Below, piece after piece: positions 50,252 to 61,716 of a stretch of DNA of 64,000 nt. The position numbers and the translations under genes are program-made. The notes below the pieces were generated by a model that saw nothing but the letters and a program-made list of their open reading frames with translations, was not told where the DNA came from and did not search any database. Each line of letters begins with the position of its first letter. Within the stretch, counting starts at the first letter, position 1. The DNA is taken from assembly GCF_044457565.1 (NCBI RefSeq), contig NZ_JBITGZ010000005.1, positions 294,245-358,244 of the forward strand. The letters are read 5' to 3'. Source of the stretch: Kitasatospora sp044457565. GTDB lineage: Bacteria > Actinomycetota > Actinomycetes > Streptomycetales > Streptomycetaceae.

Positions 50252-50908
50252 ATGTCGGACGGCACCACGGCGTACTCCCGCACCACCCGCACCACCCCGA
50301 CCCGCTACAAGGACCGGGCCACCTGGGAGCGGGAGACGATCCACGCGATCCTCGACAGCGCGTACATCTGCCACCTCGGCTTCATAGCCGACGACGCACC
50401 CGTCGTCCTGCCCACCATCTACGCGCGGGTCGGCAGCCGCCTGTACATCCACGGCTCCACCGGCAGCCGGCCGCTGCGCGGCGCCGCCGACGCCGGCCTG
50501 AAGGTCTGCGTCACCGTGACCCAGGTCGACGCACTGGTGCTGACCAAGTCCGCCTTCAACCACTCCGTCAACTTCCGCTCGGTGGTCGCCCACGGCGTCG
50601 CCCACCAGGTCACCGACCCTGCGGAGCTCGCGGTCGCGCTGGACGCGCTGGTTGACCACACCATCCCCGGCCGCTCCGGCGAGGTCCGCCCCGCCAACGC
50701 CAAGGAGCTGGCCGCCACCGCGGTGGTCCGCCTGGAGCTCGACGAGGTCTCGGCCAAGACCCGCGACGACGGCGCCGACGACGACGAGGCCGACCTCGAC
50801 CTGCCGTACTGGGCGGGCGTCGTCCCGGTCTCCACGGTGCACGGCACGCCCGTGCCCGCCGACTCGACCACCGTGCCGCTGCCCGCGCACCTGCGCGACT
50901 TCCGCTGA
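50252..50908 (+). CDS. Pyridoxamine 5'-phosphate oxidase family protein
   Basis: A 218-residue protein of the split-barrel flavin-binding fold: HAILDSAYICHLGFIADDAPVVLPTIYARVGSRLYIHGSTGSRPLRGA (about residues 29-76) and VDALVLTKSAFNHSVNFRSVVAHG (about 91-114). It belongs to the group related to nitroimidazole-reductase-like proteins rather than to authentic PdxH. AGAGG precedes the ATG. It is divergent from the MocR regulator, which probably controls it; 13 bases separate it from the next gene. Confidence 0.85.
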   Translation: MSDGTTAYSRTTRTTPTRYKDRATWERETIHAILDSAYICHLGFIADDAPVVLPTIYARVGSRLYIHGSTGSRPLRGAADAGLKVCVTVTQVDALVLTKSAFNHSVNFRSVVAHGVAHQVTDPAELAVALDALVDHTIPGRSGEVRPANAKELAATAVVRLELDEVSAKTRDDGADDDEADLDLPYWAGVVPVSTVHGTPVPADSTTVPLPAHLRDFR

Positions 50909-50921
50909 TCGGGGGCTGGTC

Positions 50922-51581
50922 ATGCTGATCAGGAGCTGGGACCGCGGCGCCGAACCCGAGTGGCGCCGGTGGCTGGCCGCCGGGCGGGACTTCGGCCTGC
51001 TGGCCGCCAACGGCGGGCCGGGCCGCGGCCCCGTCCTGGTACCCACGCACTTCCTGCTGGACGCCGACCAGGGCGAGATCGTGCTCCACCTGGCCACCCC
51101 GAACCCCTTCTGGGCGGCCGTCCGGGCCGACCCCGAGGTGACGCTCGCGGTGACGGACGACTACGCCTTCGCCCCCGGCCACTGGCGCGGCGACCCGGGC
51201 ACCCCGACCAGCTACTACGCCTCCGTGCAGTTCTCCTGCACCGCCGAGACCGTCGAGGACCCGGCCGGCAAGGCCGAGATCCTCAACCGCCAGCTCGCGC
51301 ACTTCCAGCCGGAGACCCCGCAGACCCGGGTCGTCCCGGGCGGGGAGCCCTTCGGCCGGCTGCTCCCGGGCATTCGCGGCCTGCGGCTGACGGTGCGCGA
51401 GGTGCGCGCCAAGTTCAAGTACGACGACAAGAAGCCGGTCGAGCTGCAGTACGCCCTCGCCGGGCTGGTGGCCGGGCGCGGCCGGGGCCTGGACGCGGGT
51501 GTCTCGGCCCAGCTGCGGCGCCGGGCCGCCCTGCGTGGCGGCCCGCCCGCGACCGACGGCGGCGGCTGCCCGGCGGGCTGA
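50922..51581 (+). CDS. FMN-binding PaiB-like protein
   Basis: A 219-residue protein of the FMN-binding negative transcriptional regulator (PaiB) family. FGLLAANGGPGRGPVLVPTHFLLD and VLHLATPNPFWAAVRADPEVTLAVTDDYAFAPGHW are typical, as is the C-terminal FGRLLPGIRGLRLTVREVRAKFKY. Also conserved is PTSYYASVQFSC. The ATG at 50922 lies 13 bases after the previous stop. It likely binds FMN; a DNA-binding role is known only for PaiB of Bacillus. It is probably part of the MocR-regulated operon. Confidence 0.82.
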   Translation: MLIRSWDRGAEPEWRRWLAAGRDFGLLAANGGPGRGPVLVPTHFLLDADQGEIVLHLATPNPFWAAVRADPEVTLAVTDDYAFAPGHWRGDPGTPTSYYASVQFSCTAETVEDPAGKAEILNRQLAHFQPETPQTRVVPGGEPFGRLLPGIRGLRLTVREVRAKFKYDDKKPVELQYALAGLVAGRGRGLDAGVSAQLRRRAALRGGPPATDGGGCPAG

Positions 51582-51813
51582 CGGCCGGTACGGGCCGGCA
51601 CGGCCTGACGGCGCGGTACGGGCTGACGGATCGTCCGGAGGACCAACCGGGCGGCCCGGTGCGCGGGTTCACCCGAACGGGTCAACAGCGGGTGCGACAC
51701 CCACCGGATCTCCCGCCCGGCGCGCGAAGGCCGCGCACCGCTGGTCGAATGGAGGGCGCACCCCTGTCCACGCCCGGCCGGACCCGCGGGCCGCGTACCC
51801 CCAGGAGTTCCCC

Positions 51814-53225
51814 GTGTCCTCCCTCAGCGCCCGCGCGCCGGTCGGCGAGCCGCACCTCGGGCACGTCGTCTTCATCTCGGCCGCGGCGGCCATGGGCGGC
51901 TTCCTGTTCGGCTACGACAGCGCGGTCATCAACGGCGCGGTGACGGGGATCCAGCAGCACTTCGGGGTCGGCAACGCCGAGACGGCCTTCGTGGTGGCGA
52001 TCGCGCTGCTCGGCTCCGCGGCCGGCGCGGTGATCGCCGGCCGGCTGGCCGACCACCTGGGCCGGGTGCGGACGATGCTGCTGGCCTCGGTGCTCTTCGC
52101 GATCAGCGGCATCGGCTCGATGTTCCCGCCCAGCGTCCAGGTGCTGGCGCTGTGGCGGGTGGTCGGCGGCGTCGCGATCGGCATCGCGTCGGTGGTCGCG
52201 CCCACGTACATCGCCGAGGTCTCCCCGACGGCCTACCGCGGGCGGCTTGCCTCCTTCCAGCAGCTCGCGATCGTGCTCGGCATCACCGTCTCCCAACTCG
52301 CCAACTACGCGCTGAACCAGGCCGCCGGCGGCGAGTCCACCGGCCACCTGGCCGGCATCCAGGCCTGGCAGTGGATGCTCGGGGTGGAGGCCATCCCCGC
52401 GATCGTGTACGGGCTGATGGCGCTGGCCATCCCGGAGTCCCCGCGCTACCTGATCGCCGATCACCGCGAGGACCAGGCCCGCACGGTGCTGCTGGAGGTG
52501 GAGGGACCGGGCGTGAACCTGGACGCCCGGGTGGCCGAGATCCGCGCCGTGCTGGAGTCCGCCCACAAGCCGCAGGCGAGGGACCTGCTCGGCGGGCGGT
52601 TCGGGCTGCTGCCGATCGTCTGGGTGGGCATCGGAGCCTCGGTGTTCCAGCAGTTCGTCGGCATCAACGTGATCTTCTACTACTCGTCCTTCCTCTGGCA
52701 GTCGGTCGGCATCAACGAGAGTGATTCCTGCTGATCAGCCTCTCCACCTCGATCGTGAACGTGATCGGCACGGTGGTCGCGATCGCACTGGTCGACCGGA
52801 TCGGCCGCAAGCCGCTGGCCGTGGCCGGGTCGGTCGGTATGGCGCTGTCGCTCGCCACCGCCGCCTGGGCCTTCTCCTACCGGCAGGGCACCGGGGACAG
52901 CGCGACCCTCGCCGACACCTACGCTACGGTGGCGCTGGTCGCCGCGCACGTCTTCGTGTTCTGCTTCGCCTTCTCCTGGGGCGTGGTGGTCTGGGTGCTG
53001 CTCGGCGAGATGTTCCCCAACCGCATCCGCGCGCTCGCCCTGTCGGTGGCCGCCAGCGCGCAGTGGATCGCCAACTGGGCGATCACCGTGACCTTCCCCG
53101 ACCTCGCCGACTGGAACCTGTCGGCCACCTACGTCATCTACACGGTCTTCGCCCTGCTCTCCATCCCGTTCGTGGTCTTCTGCATCAGGGAGACCAAGGG
53201 CCGCGCCCTGGAGGAGATGGGCTGA
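51814..53225 (+). pseudogene. Sugar porter family MFS transporter, frameshifted
   Basis: A sugar:H+ symporter of the XylE/GLUT type in two frames. The first, from GTG 51814 (AGGAG six bases upstream) to the TGA at 52732, covers segments 1-7: GYDSAVINGAV, GRLADHLGRVR, SPTAYRGRLASFQQLAI, PESPRYLI, and FQQFVGINVIFYYSSFLWQ. One missing C near 52726-52728 (TTCCTGCTG for TTCCCTGCTG) ends it. The other frame continues immediately with SLSTSIVNVIGT, DRIGRKPL, VLLGEMFPNRIR and ETKGRALEEMG to 53225. Restored, it has about 470 residues, the family length. Either a real mutation or a single-base consensus error. Confidence 0.8.
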
Positions 53226-53423
53226 GCACCCGCCCGCGCCCCACGCCGGCAGCGCCACCGGCCCCACCGGCCCCACCGGCGTCACCCGATCGGCGTACGA
53301 CGCAGGCAGCGCGCCGGCGCCACGCCACGCATAGCATCGTCTGGCGGGCCGCCAGGCCCGGCGGCCCGCCCCGCGGGGCGGCGGCCCGCCTGCGTTCGCG
53401 GCCCGACCGACGGAGAGAAAGCC

Positions 53424-54125
53424 ATGCCTGACCAGGGCGGCTCCCGGCAGAACGTCACCTTCCCCAGCCATGGGCGCCGGGCGCACGGCTATCTCGCCCT
53501 GCCACCGCAGGGAGTGGGGCCCGGTCTGGTCCTGATCCACGACCGATGGGGGCTGACCGGGCAGATCACCGCGACGGCGGACCGCTTCGCCGCCGAGGGC
53601 TTCGTCGTCCTCGTCCCAGATCTGTACGCCGGTCCCACCGCCCACGACGGCGCCGAGGCCGACCTGCTGCTGCACGAGCCGCCCCGGGAGGAGGCCGCGC
53701 GGGACCTTCGCGCCGCCGTCGAGTTCCTGCTCGGCGACCGGGCCGTGGTGGGGGACGCCGTCGGGGTCGCGGGCTTCTGCCTGGGCGGCGGCCTGGCCCT
53801 GGAGCTGGCGGCCGAGGAGGGCGAGCGGGTCGCCGCCGTGGTGCCCTTCTACGGCCTGCCGCGCGAGCCCGGCTACGACTACCGGGGCCTGACGGCCCAT
53901 GTGCTCGGCCACTTCGGCGAGCTGGACCGCTCCCACCCGGCGGCGGAGGTGGACGAGGCCGCGATCCGGATCGGCGAGGCCACCGACCGGCGCCCGGAGA
54001 TCCACTTCTACCCCGCCGGGCACGCCTTCATGAACGAGGAGAACGTCACCGGCACCTACGACGCCCTGCAGTCCCGGATCGCCTGGCGCCGCACCCTCAG
54101 CTTCCTCTGGGGCCACCTCGGCTGA
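53424..54125 (+). CDS. Dienelactone hydrolase family protein
   Basis: A 233-residue alpha/beta hydrolase of the dienelactone hydrolase type. LVLIHDRWGLTGQI (the family oxyanion region, usually E-x-G) and VAGFCLGGGLALEL with the Cys nucleophile (about residue 117) are present. GELDRSHP holds the acid and AGHAFMNEE the His. GGAGAGAAAGCC precedes the ATG. The true substrate is unknown; most family members are not involved in chlorocatechol breakdown. Confidence 0.85.
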   Translation: MPDQGGSRQNVTFPSHGRRAHGYLALPPQGVGPGLVLIHDRWGLTGQITATADRFAAEGFVVLVPDLYAGPTAHDGAEADLLLHEPPREEAARDLRAAVEFLLGDRAVVGDAVGVAGFCLGGGLALELAAEEGERVAAVVPFYGLPREPGYDYRGLTAHVLGHFGELDRSHPAAEVDEAAIRIGEATDRRPEIHFYPAGHAFMNEENVTGTYDALQSRIAWRRTLSFLWGHLG

Positions 54126-54181
54126 CCGCCCGGCGAACGCTCCACCTGGCGGCAGGGCCGCCCCTCCCCGGCCCGGCCGGC

Positions 54182-54970
54182 TCAGCCCGTGGGCAGCCAG
54201 CTGACGTGGCCGGCCAGCAGGGCGTAACCGACGAAGGCGACCGAGTCGATCAGACCGTGCGCGACCACCAGCGGCATCACCCGCCCCCAGCGCCGGTACA
54301 GCAGGCAGAACACCGCGCCCATCACCATGTTGCCGACCAGCCCGCCGACCCCCTGGTACAGGTGGTACGAGCCGCGCAGCACCGAGCTGGCGACCACCGT
54401 CGCAGGCCAGCTCCAGCCCAGCTGGCCGAGCCGGCGCAGCAGGTAGCCGAGGACGATGACCTCCTCCAGGATGGCGTTCTGCCAGGCCGAGGCGAGCAAC
54501 ACCGGCACCCGCCACCAGACGTCGGGCAGCCCGGAGGGCGCCACCGTCAGGTTGTATCCGGCGGCCTGCGAGGCCAGGTAGAGGGCAAGCCCCGAGCCGC
54601 CGATCGCGGCGGCGACGGCCGCGCCCCGGCCGAGGTCGCGCAGCTTGCTGCCGAGGTCGAAGCCGAGGACGCGCAGCGAGGTGCCCTCGCGTACCAGCAG
54701 ATAGCCGACCAGGACGACGGGCATCAGGCCGCGTGCGATGTAGTAGAGCTGCCAGGCGAGGTCCAGCCAGGGGCGGCCGGGGGCGCGCGAGCCGTTGAGG
54801 GTGGCGACCTGCTGGCCGAGCGCGAGGGGCTGGGTGAGCGATCCGGCGAAGCTGATCAGGGCGCCGATCCCGCTGGCTCCCAGGGAGAGGCCGAGGACGG
54901 TCAGCAGTTCGACACCGAGCAGCCGCCGGGAGGGGGTCGCGGTCTCCGGTTCGCTCGAAACGGTGGTCAC
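54182..54970 (-). CDS. CPBP family intramembrane metalloprotease
   Basis: A 262-residue membrane protein with about seven or eight hydrophobic segments. The CPBP/abortive-infection motifs are present: NAILEEVIVLGYLLRRL (EE and the downstream Arg), SSVLRGSYHLYQGVGGLVGN (His) and PLVVAHGLIDSVAF (His...Asp). These form the metal site of Rce1-like prenyl-endopeptidases. Bacterial members process membrane proteins or immunity peptides; no substrate is visible nearby. The GTG at 54970 with GGAG upstream is preferred to the longer frame to 55066. Confidence 0.85.
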   Translation of the reverse strand: MTTVSSEPETATPSRRLLGVELLTVLGLSLGASGIGALISFAGSLTQPLALGQQVATLNGSRAPGRPWLDLAWQLYYIARGLMPVVLVGYLLVREGTSLRVLGFDLGSKLRDLGRGAAVAAAIGGSGLALYLASQAAGYNLTVAPSGLPDVWWRVPVLLASAWQNAILEEVIVLGYLLRRLGQLGWSWPATVVASSVLRGSYHLYQGVGGLVGNMVMGAVFCLLYRRWGRVMPLVVAHGLIDSVAFVGYALLAGHVSWLPTG

Positions 54971-55075
54971 GGGTGCTCCAGCGGGCGGGCTTCGCCCCGG
55001 TGGTCGGCCGACCACCGGGGCGATCATCCTTCCATACCAGGATGAGAGGCCGGCCCTGCGGCTCACCCCGTCGGC

Positions 55076-56581
55076 TCACCCCACCGGCCAGGTGTGCACC
55101 GGCTCCCCCGCCTTCATGTACTCCATGTACCGGCGGGTCATCGCCGCGAGCGCGGCCGGGCGGTCCATCCCGAAGTGCTCGCGCAGCCGGTGGAAGGTGG
55201 CCTTCTGCCAGGCGGCGCCGTTGGTGCGGCGCAGGCAGCGCTGCTCGATGATGCCCAGGTAGCGGTCCCGGTCGGCGGCCTCGATGCCCCACTCGTCCAG
55301 GCCCTGGTGGGCGAGCGGGAGCAGCTCGTTCAGCACCAGCTCGACCGCCGGCAGCTCGGTCAGGCCCCCGGCGCGCCCGGCCCGGCCGCTGCGCGGCCAC
55401 TGCACACCGGCGTCGATGCCGTACCGCGCGGCCTGCTGGAAGTTGGCGTCCGCCTGGACGAAGGGCAGCCGCGTCCAGACCGGCCTGGACTGCTCCGCGA
55501 GGACGCGGACCAGCCCGTAGTAGAACGCTGCGTTGGCGAGGGTGTCGGCGACGGTCGGCCCGGCCGGCAGGGCCCGGTTCTCCACCCGCAGGTGCGGCAC
55601 GCCGTCGGCGACGTCGTACACCGGCCGGTTCCAACGGTAGATGGTGCCGTTGTGCAGCCGCATCTCGGCGAGGCGCGGGATGCCGCCGGAGGCGAGCACC
55701 TTGGCCGGGTCCTCGTCGTCGCAGATCGGCAGCAGGGCGGGGAAGTAGCGCAGGTTCTCCTCGAACAGGTCGTACGCGGAGTCGACCCAGCGCTCGCCGA
55801 ACCAGGTGATGGGGCGTACGCCCTGTGCCTTGAGCTCGGCCGAACGGGTGTCGCAGGCCTGCTGGAAGAGCACCGGCCTGGTCTCGCACCACAGCTCGCG
55901 GCCGAACAGGAACGGCGAGTTGGCGCCGAGCGCCAGCTGCGGGGCGCAGAGCGCCTGGGCGGCGTTCCACACCGAGGAGAAGCGCTCGGGGGTGACCTGG
56001 AGGTGCATCTGGAGCGAGGTGGCGGCGGCCTCCGCGACCATCGTGACGGACTCCAGCTGGAGGCGCTCGACGCCCTCGATGTCCAGCGCGATGTCCTCGC
56101 CGCGCGCCGCCAGGATCTGGTCGCTGAGCAGGCTGTAGCGCTGGTTGTGGGACATCGCGTCCAGTCCCGTGTGCTCGCTCTCCAGAGTGGGGAGGATGCC
56201 GACCATCACGATCCGCGCACCCACCTCGGCCGCCTTACGGTCGGCGTAGCGCAGGCCGGTGTCGATCTCCTCGCGGAGGTCCTCCAGCACATGGCCGCAG
56301 AGCCGGTGCGGGGCGATGTTGACCTCGATGTTGAACCGGCCGAGTTCGGTCTGGAAGTCACTGGAGGCGATGGCACTGAGCACCTGTTCGTTGTGCATGA
56401 GCGGCTGTCCGTGCTCGTCGGCCAGGTTGAGCTCGATCTCCAGGCCCAGCACCGCCCTGGGCCGGTCGAACCTGTCCTCCCTGAGCATCCTGTCGAGCGC
56501 GTCGAGACAGGACTGGAGCTTGCGGCGGTACAGCTGCCGGTCCGACAGGTCCGCTCGCGTGGCCACGACCTTCTCGCCCAT
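55076..56581 (-). CDS. Glutamate-cysteine ligase family protein (GCS2)
   Basis: A 501-residue protein of the carboxylate-amine/glutamate-cysteine ligase (GCS2) superfamily. AVLGLEIELNLADE (about residues 42-55) contains the conserved Glu-rich metal motif, ELGRFNIEVNIAPHRL (about 80-95) the second acidic motif, and ANSPFLFGRELWCETRP (about 228-244) and VENRALPAGPTVAD (about 333-346) further active-site pieces. It is long for GCS2 and belongs to an actinobacterial subgroup whose product is uncertain; streptomycetes use mycothiol rather than glutathione. GGAGGAGGGGACC precedes the ATG. Confidence 0.82.
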   Translation of the reverse strand: MGEKVVATRADLSDRQLYRRKLQSCLDALDRMLREDRFDRPRAVLGLEIELNLADEHGQPLMHNEQVLSAIASSDFQTELGRFNIEVNIAPHRLCGHVLEDLREEIDTGLRYADRKAAEVGARIVMVGILPTLESEHTGLDAMSHNQRYSLLSDQILAARGEDIALDIEGVERLQLESVTMVAEAAATSLQMHLQVTPERFSSVWNAAQALCAPQLALGANSPFLFGRELWCETRPVLFQQACDTRSAELKAQGVRPITWFGERWVDSAYDLFEENLRYFPALLPICDDEDPAKVLASGGIPRLAEMRLHNGTIYRWNRPVYDVADGVPHLRVENRALPAGPTVADTLANAAFYYGLVRVLAEQSRPVWTRLPFVQADANFQQAARYGIDAGVQWPRSGRAGRAGGLTELPAVELVLNELLPLAHQGLDEWGIEAADRDRYLGIIEQRCLRRTNGAAWQKATFHRLREHFGMDRPAALAAMTRRYMEYMKAGEPVHTWPVG

Positions 56582-56725
56582 TGGTCCCCTCCTCCTAGGC
56601 CGACCGTGCAAGCATCATGCCCATCCCGAAGATCGATACCCGACGGCACCGAACAGGCGACCGGACAAGAGAACTGACGGTCTTTCAGTCAACTTCGGAC
56701 TTGCCCGGGGACACTGAACGTGATA

Positions 56726-56759
56726 AACAGGTCACCCTGCGCACCTGTTCGAGTAGAAT
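56726..56759 (+). promoter_or_regulatory. Inverted repeat with adjacent -10-like TAGAAT
   Basis: Arms AACAGGT (56726-56732) and ACCTGTT (56743-56749) with a 10-base centre, followed four bases later by TAGAAT (56754-56759), a good -10 sequence. No good -35 is present, as expected for an activated promoter. It lies in the 361-base region before the gene at 56943. Its function is inferred only from position. Confidence 0.35.
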
Positions 56760-56942
56760 TCGCACTGCGCACCGGCCCGGCCCCGCACCGCTCCGAAACC
56801 CCCTGTCGACGGTGACAGCCGCGCCCGCACGCGATCATGCCCAACCGGACACGGCCAGGTCCCGTCACACCCCGACACACCGAGCCACGCCGGTATGCCG
56901 CACACTCGCACGCCGATCTCGCACGGAGAGGCGACCCCGCCC

Positions 56943-57515
56943 ATGACTCTGCAGACCCCCCAGCCCCCGCCCAGCGCCCTGCGCGCCGTCCTGGCCGCGC
57001 TCGACTCGGAGACGGCACTGCGCCAGCCGGCCGCCGCCGCCCTGCGGCACCGGGCCGGGCCACTGCTGCCCGCGCACCCGCTCGCGGTCCATGTACTGGA
57101 CGGCCAGCGCCCCGCGCTCGCGACCGCGCGGCGTACGGGCTGGCGCTTCCTGATCAAGGACGGCAACGAGGTGGCCGCTGCGGCGGAGGTGGTGCTGGGC
57201 ATGGAGGGCCATACGTTCTCGCACTTCACGGCCGGGCCCTACCTCGACTCCACCGTCCGGGCGCTGCGCCATGCCTGGCAGCTCGCCCAGTCCGTGCGGG
57301 GCCGCCACCAGCCCCGGCTGCTGTCGATCCCCGGCCACTACGCCACCGCACTGTGGCTGCACAGCCCCGACGCCACCCCGGCCGCCGACCTGCTGATCCC
57401 GCTCGCGCCCGCCCCACTGGGCATCACCGCGCACCGGGCCTATCCGGCGGCCGACCTGCTCGCCATCCTCGCCCGGGCCGCGCTCACCAAACCGCTGGTG
57501 CTCGGCATGTCCTGA
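56943..57515 (+). CDS. Conserved hypothetical protein
   Basis: A 190-residue protein of a type I have seen only as hypothetical in actinomycetes; I cannot assign a family. Visible features are an N-terminal Pro-rich segment, TGWRFLIKDGNEVAAAAEVVLGMEGHTFSHFTAGPYLDSTVRALRHAWQLA in the middle, and RLLSIPGHYATALWLHS towards the end. The N-terminal part LPAHPLAVHVLDGQRPALATARRTGWRF is well formed. It has no signal peptide or membrane segment. The ATG at 56943 lies about ten bases after GGAGAGG; an upstream in-frame ATG at 56895 is possible. Confidence 0.65.
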   Translation: MTLQTPQPPPSALRAVLAALDSETALRQPAAAALRHRAGPLLPAHPLAVHVLDGQRPALATARRTGWRFLIKDGNEVAAAAEVVLGMEGHTFSHFTAGPYLDSTVRALRHAWQLAQSVRGRHQPRLLSIPGHYATALWLHSPDATPAADLLIPLAPAPLGITAHRAYPAADLLAILARAALTKPLVLGMS

Positions 57516-57956
57516 TCCCACCGGACCACCCTCCGGGCCCGCCCGCCGCCGCCACCCCCGACCGGTGGCTCCACGTCCGCCCGGCCCGGCCGCCCGACGC
57601 CACCACCTCGCTCACCCGCGGTCCATCACCCGTCACCCGTCACCCGGACGGGTCATCCGGTATGGCCCGATCGGGCCACCCGATGCGATGCCCGTCCGGC
57701 ATTCAGCTGCGCCTGCCACCATCTGAATGGGTGATCTCTGCCCGGTAGTTGTGGCGCATGTCACCAAATTGCTGCGCGACGGTCCCAGGACGCCGACACT
57801 GGGAACCAGCGTGGAAGGTCCACCTGTCCTACCCACAGAAGCGCCGGCTCACACCTGGGCCGGCGGGACAGGATCCGACTACCGCGGCGGCAGCCGGCCG
57901 ATTCTCGCCGGAACCCGCACCACGGGGAGGATCGCAATGCGAAGCGAGGGTACGAC
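57516..57956. other. Intergenic region
   Basis: About 440 bases without a supportable gene. Around 57625-57660 there is a short run of CGTCACCC repeats next to a GACGGGT complement. The left part is probably transcript tail of the hypothetical gene and the right part the promoter of the DUF5999 gene, but I see no clear promoter boxes. Confidence 0.4.
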
Positions 57957-58151
57957 ATGTGCCAGCACCGTCCTGAGTGCCCGTCGGCCGAGTCCGAGGA
58001 CCGCGAGGCAGCTGTCCCGGTGGCCTGCCACCCCGAGCAGGGGTGGAGCCTGCTCTGCAACGGCGTCCTGCTCTTCGAGGACACCGGGGAGCTGCTGCCC
58101 GACGGCCGGGTGATCGCCCCACGCCGTCCGCTGGCCGGCGCCACGACCTGA
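57957..58151 (+). CDS. DUF5999 small protein
   Basis: A 64-residue protein of the DUF5999 family: MCQHRPECPSA with His/Cys residues, HPEQGWSLLCNGVLLFEDTG, LLPDGRVIAPRRP. The spacing of CxH...C and the later C suggests a small metal site. Such proteins are abundant in streptomycetes and have no known function. GCGAGGG lies upstream of the ATG. A strong terminator follows. Confidence 0.85.
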   Translation: MCQHRPECPSAESEDREAAVPVACHPEQGWSLLCNGVLLFEDTGELLPDGRVIAPRRPLAGATT

Positions 58152-58193
58152 CCGCGGGAGTCCGCCGCCCACCCGGCGTGGACGGCGAGCGCC

Positions 58194-58229
58194 CGAGGGC
58201 CCGGCACAAGCGCTTGTGCCGGGCCCTCG
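58194..58229. terminator. Bidirectional terminator
   Basis: Perfect 36-base palindrome (58194-58229; half-sequence CGAGGGCCCGGCACAAGC), giving a hairpin of about 14 base pairs with loop AAGCGCTT. It lies between the converging DUF5999 and gcvP genes and can stop both. Confidence 0.9.
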
Positions 58230-58250
58230 TTCGTCGTACTCAGGTCACAC

Positions 58251-61151
<2,901 letters not shown>

Positions 61152-61254
61152 GGTGGTCGAGGCCTCCTGGTCACGGACCGGCGGGGGCACGCACGCCGGG
61201 ACGGACTTGGCCGCTGCGGACAGCGGATCGGCCCGGGCGGACGAACCCAACAGG

Positions 61255-61495
61255 CCTCCCCCTCTGTCATCGGGACCTGAGAGCTTCGCCCGCACGGGGC
61301 GTGGGTCGCCCCGCCGGCTTGCACCGTCGGTGAGGGTGGTGGCCGTCGGCTCCCTCGCCGGCGGTCCTGCCCTGCTTTCCAGAGTGACCTATCCCACACG
61401 GTACGGATGCCTGAGAGATTCCGGGGAGGAGTTGCTCCTTCGGCGCCCCCACCGCGGCTGGCGACGGTCGGGGACTCTCCCGAGCGGGCTCGGCG
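61255..61495 (-). promoter_or_regulatory. Tandem glycine riboswitch
   Basis: On the minus strand, the gcvP leader has two glycine aptamers in series. The first runs from GGGAGAGTCCCCGACC to GCGCCGAAGGAGCAA, CGGAATCTCTCAGGCA. The second starts GGTCACTCTGGAAAGCAGG and ends GGGCGAAGCTCTCAGGTCCC and GATGACAGAGGGGGAGG. The GCCGAAGGAGCAA and CTCTCAGG blocks are the gcvT-motif hallmarks. Glycine binding turns such leaders on in bacteria, so gcvP is made when glycine is in excess. Confidence 0.92.
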
Positions 61496-61716
61496 GTCGC
61501 GCCCAGGGTACCAGCGCAAACGCGTTCGATCACGGGTCCCACCGACTCGTCGCCGGGCGTCCCGGAGTCCCCCGTCCGGCCCAGTACCGGCCCGGACGGC
61601 GGCGCTCCGCTCGCAGCCGCCCGGTACATGGCTTTTGGTGTGAAGTGGCGGATGGGAAGGGCCCTCCAGCCGTCCCCCACGGGAGCTCCGCAGCAGCCAG
61701 CGCACTGGAGGAAAGA

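Noticed and set aside
54182..54970. Abortive-infection (Abi) phage defence gene
   Set aside because: The CPBP family was once named Abi-like, but there is no defence neighbourhood; a general membrane protease is more likely.
57625..57660. Microsatellite-like CGTCACCC repeats
   Set aside because: Only two or three imperfect units; no structure or function suggested.
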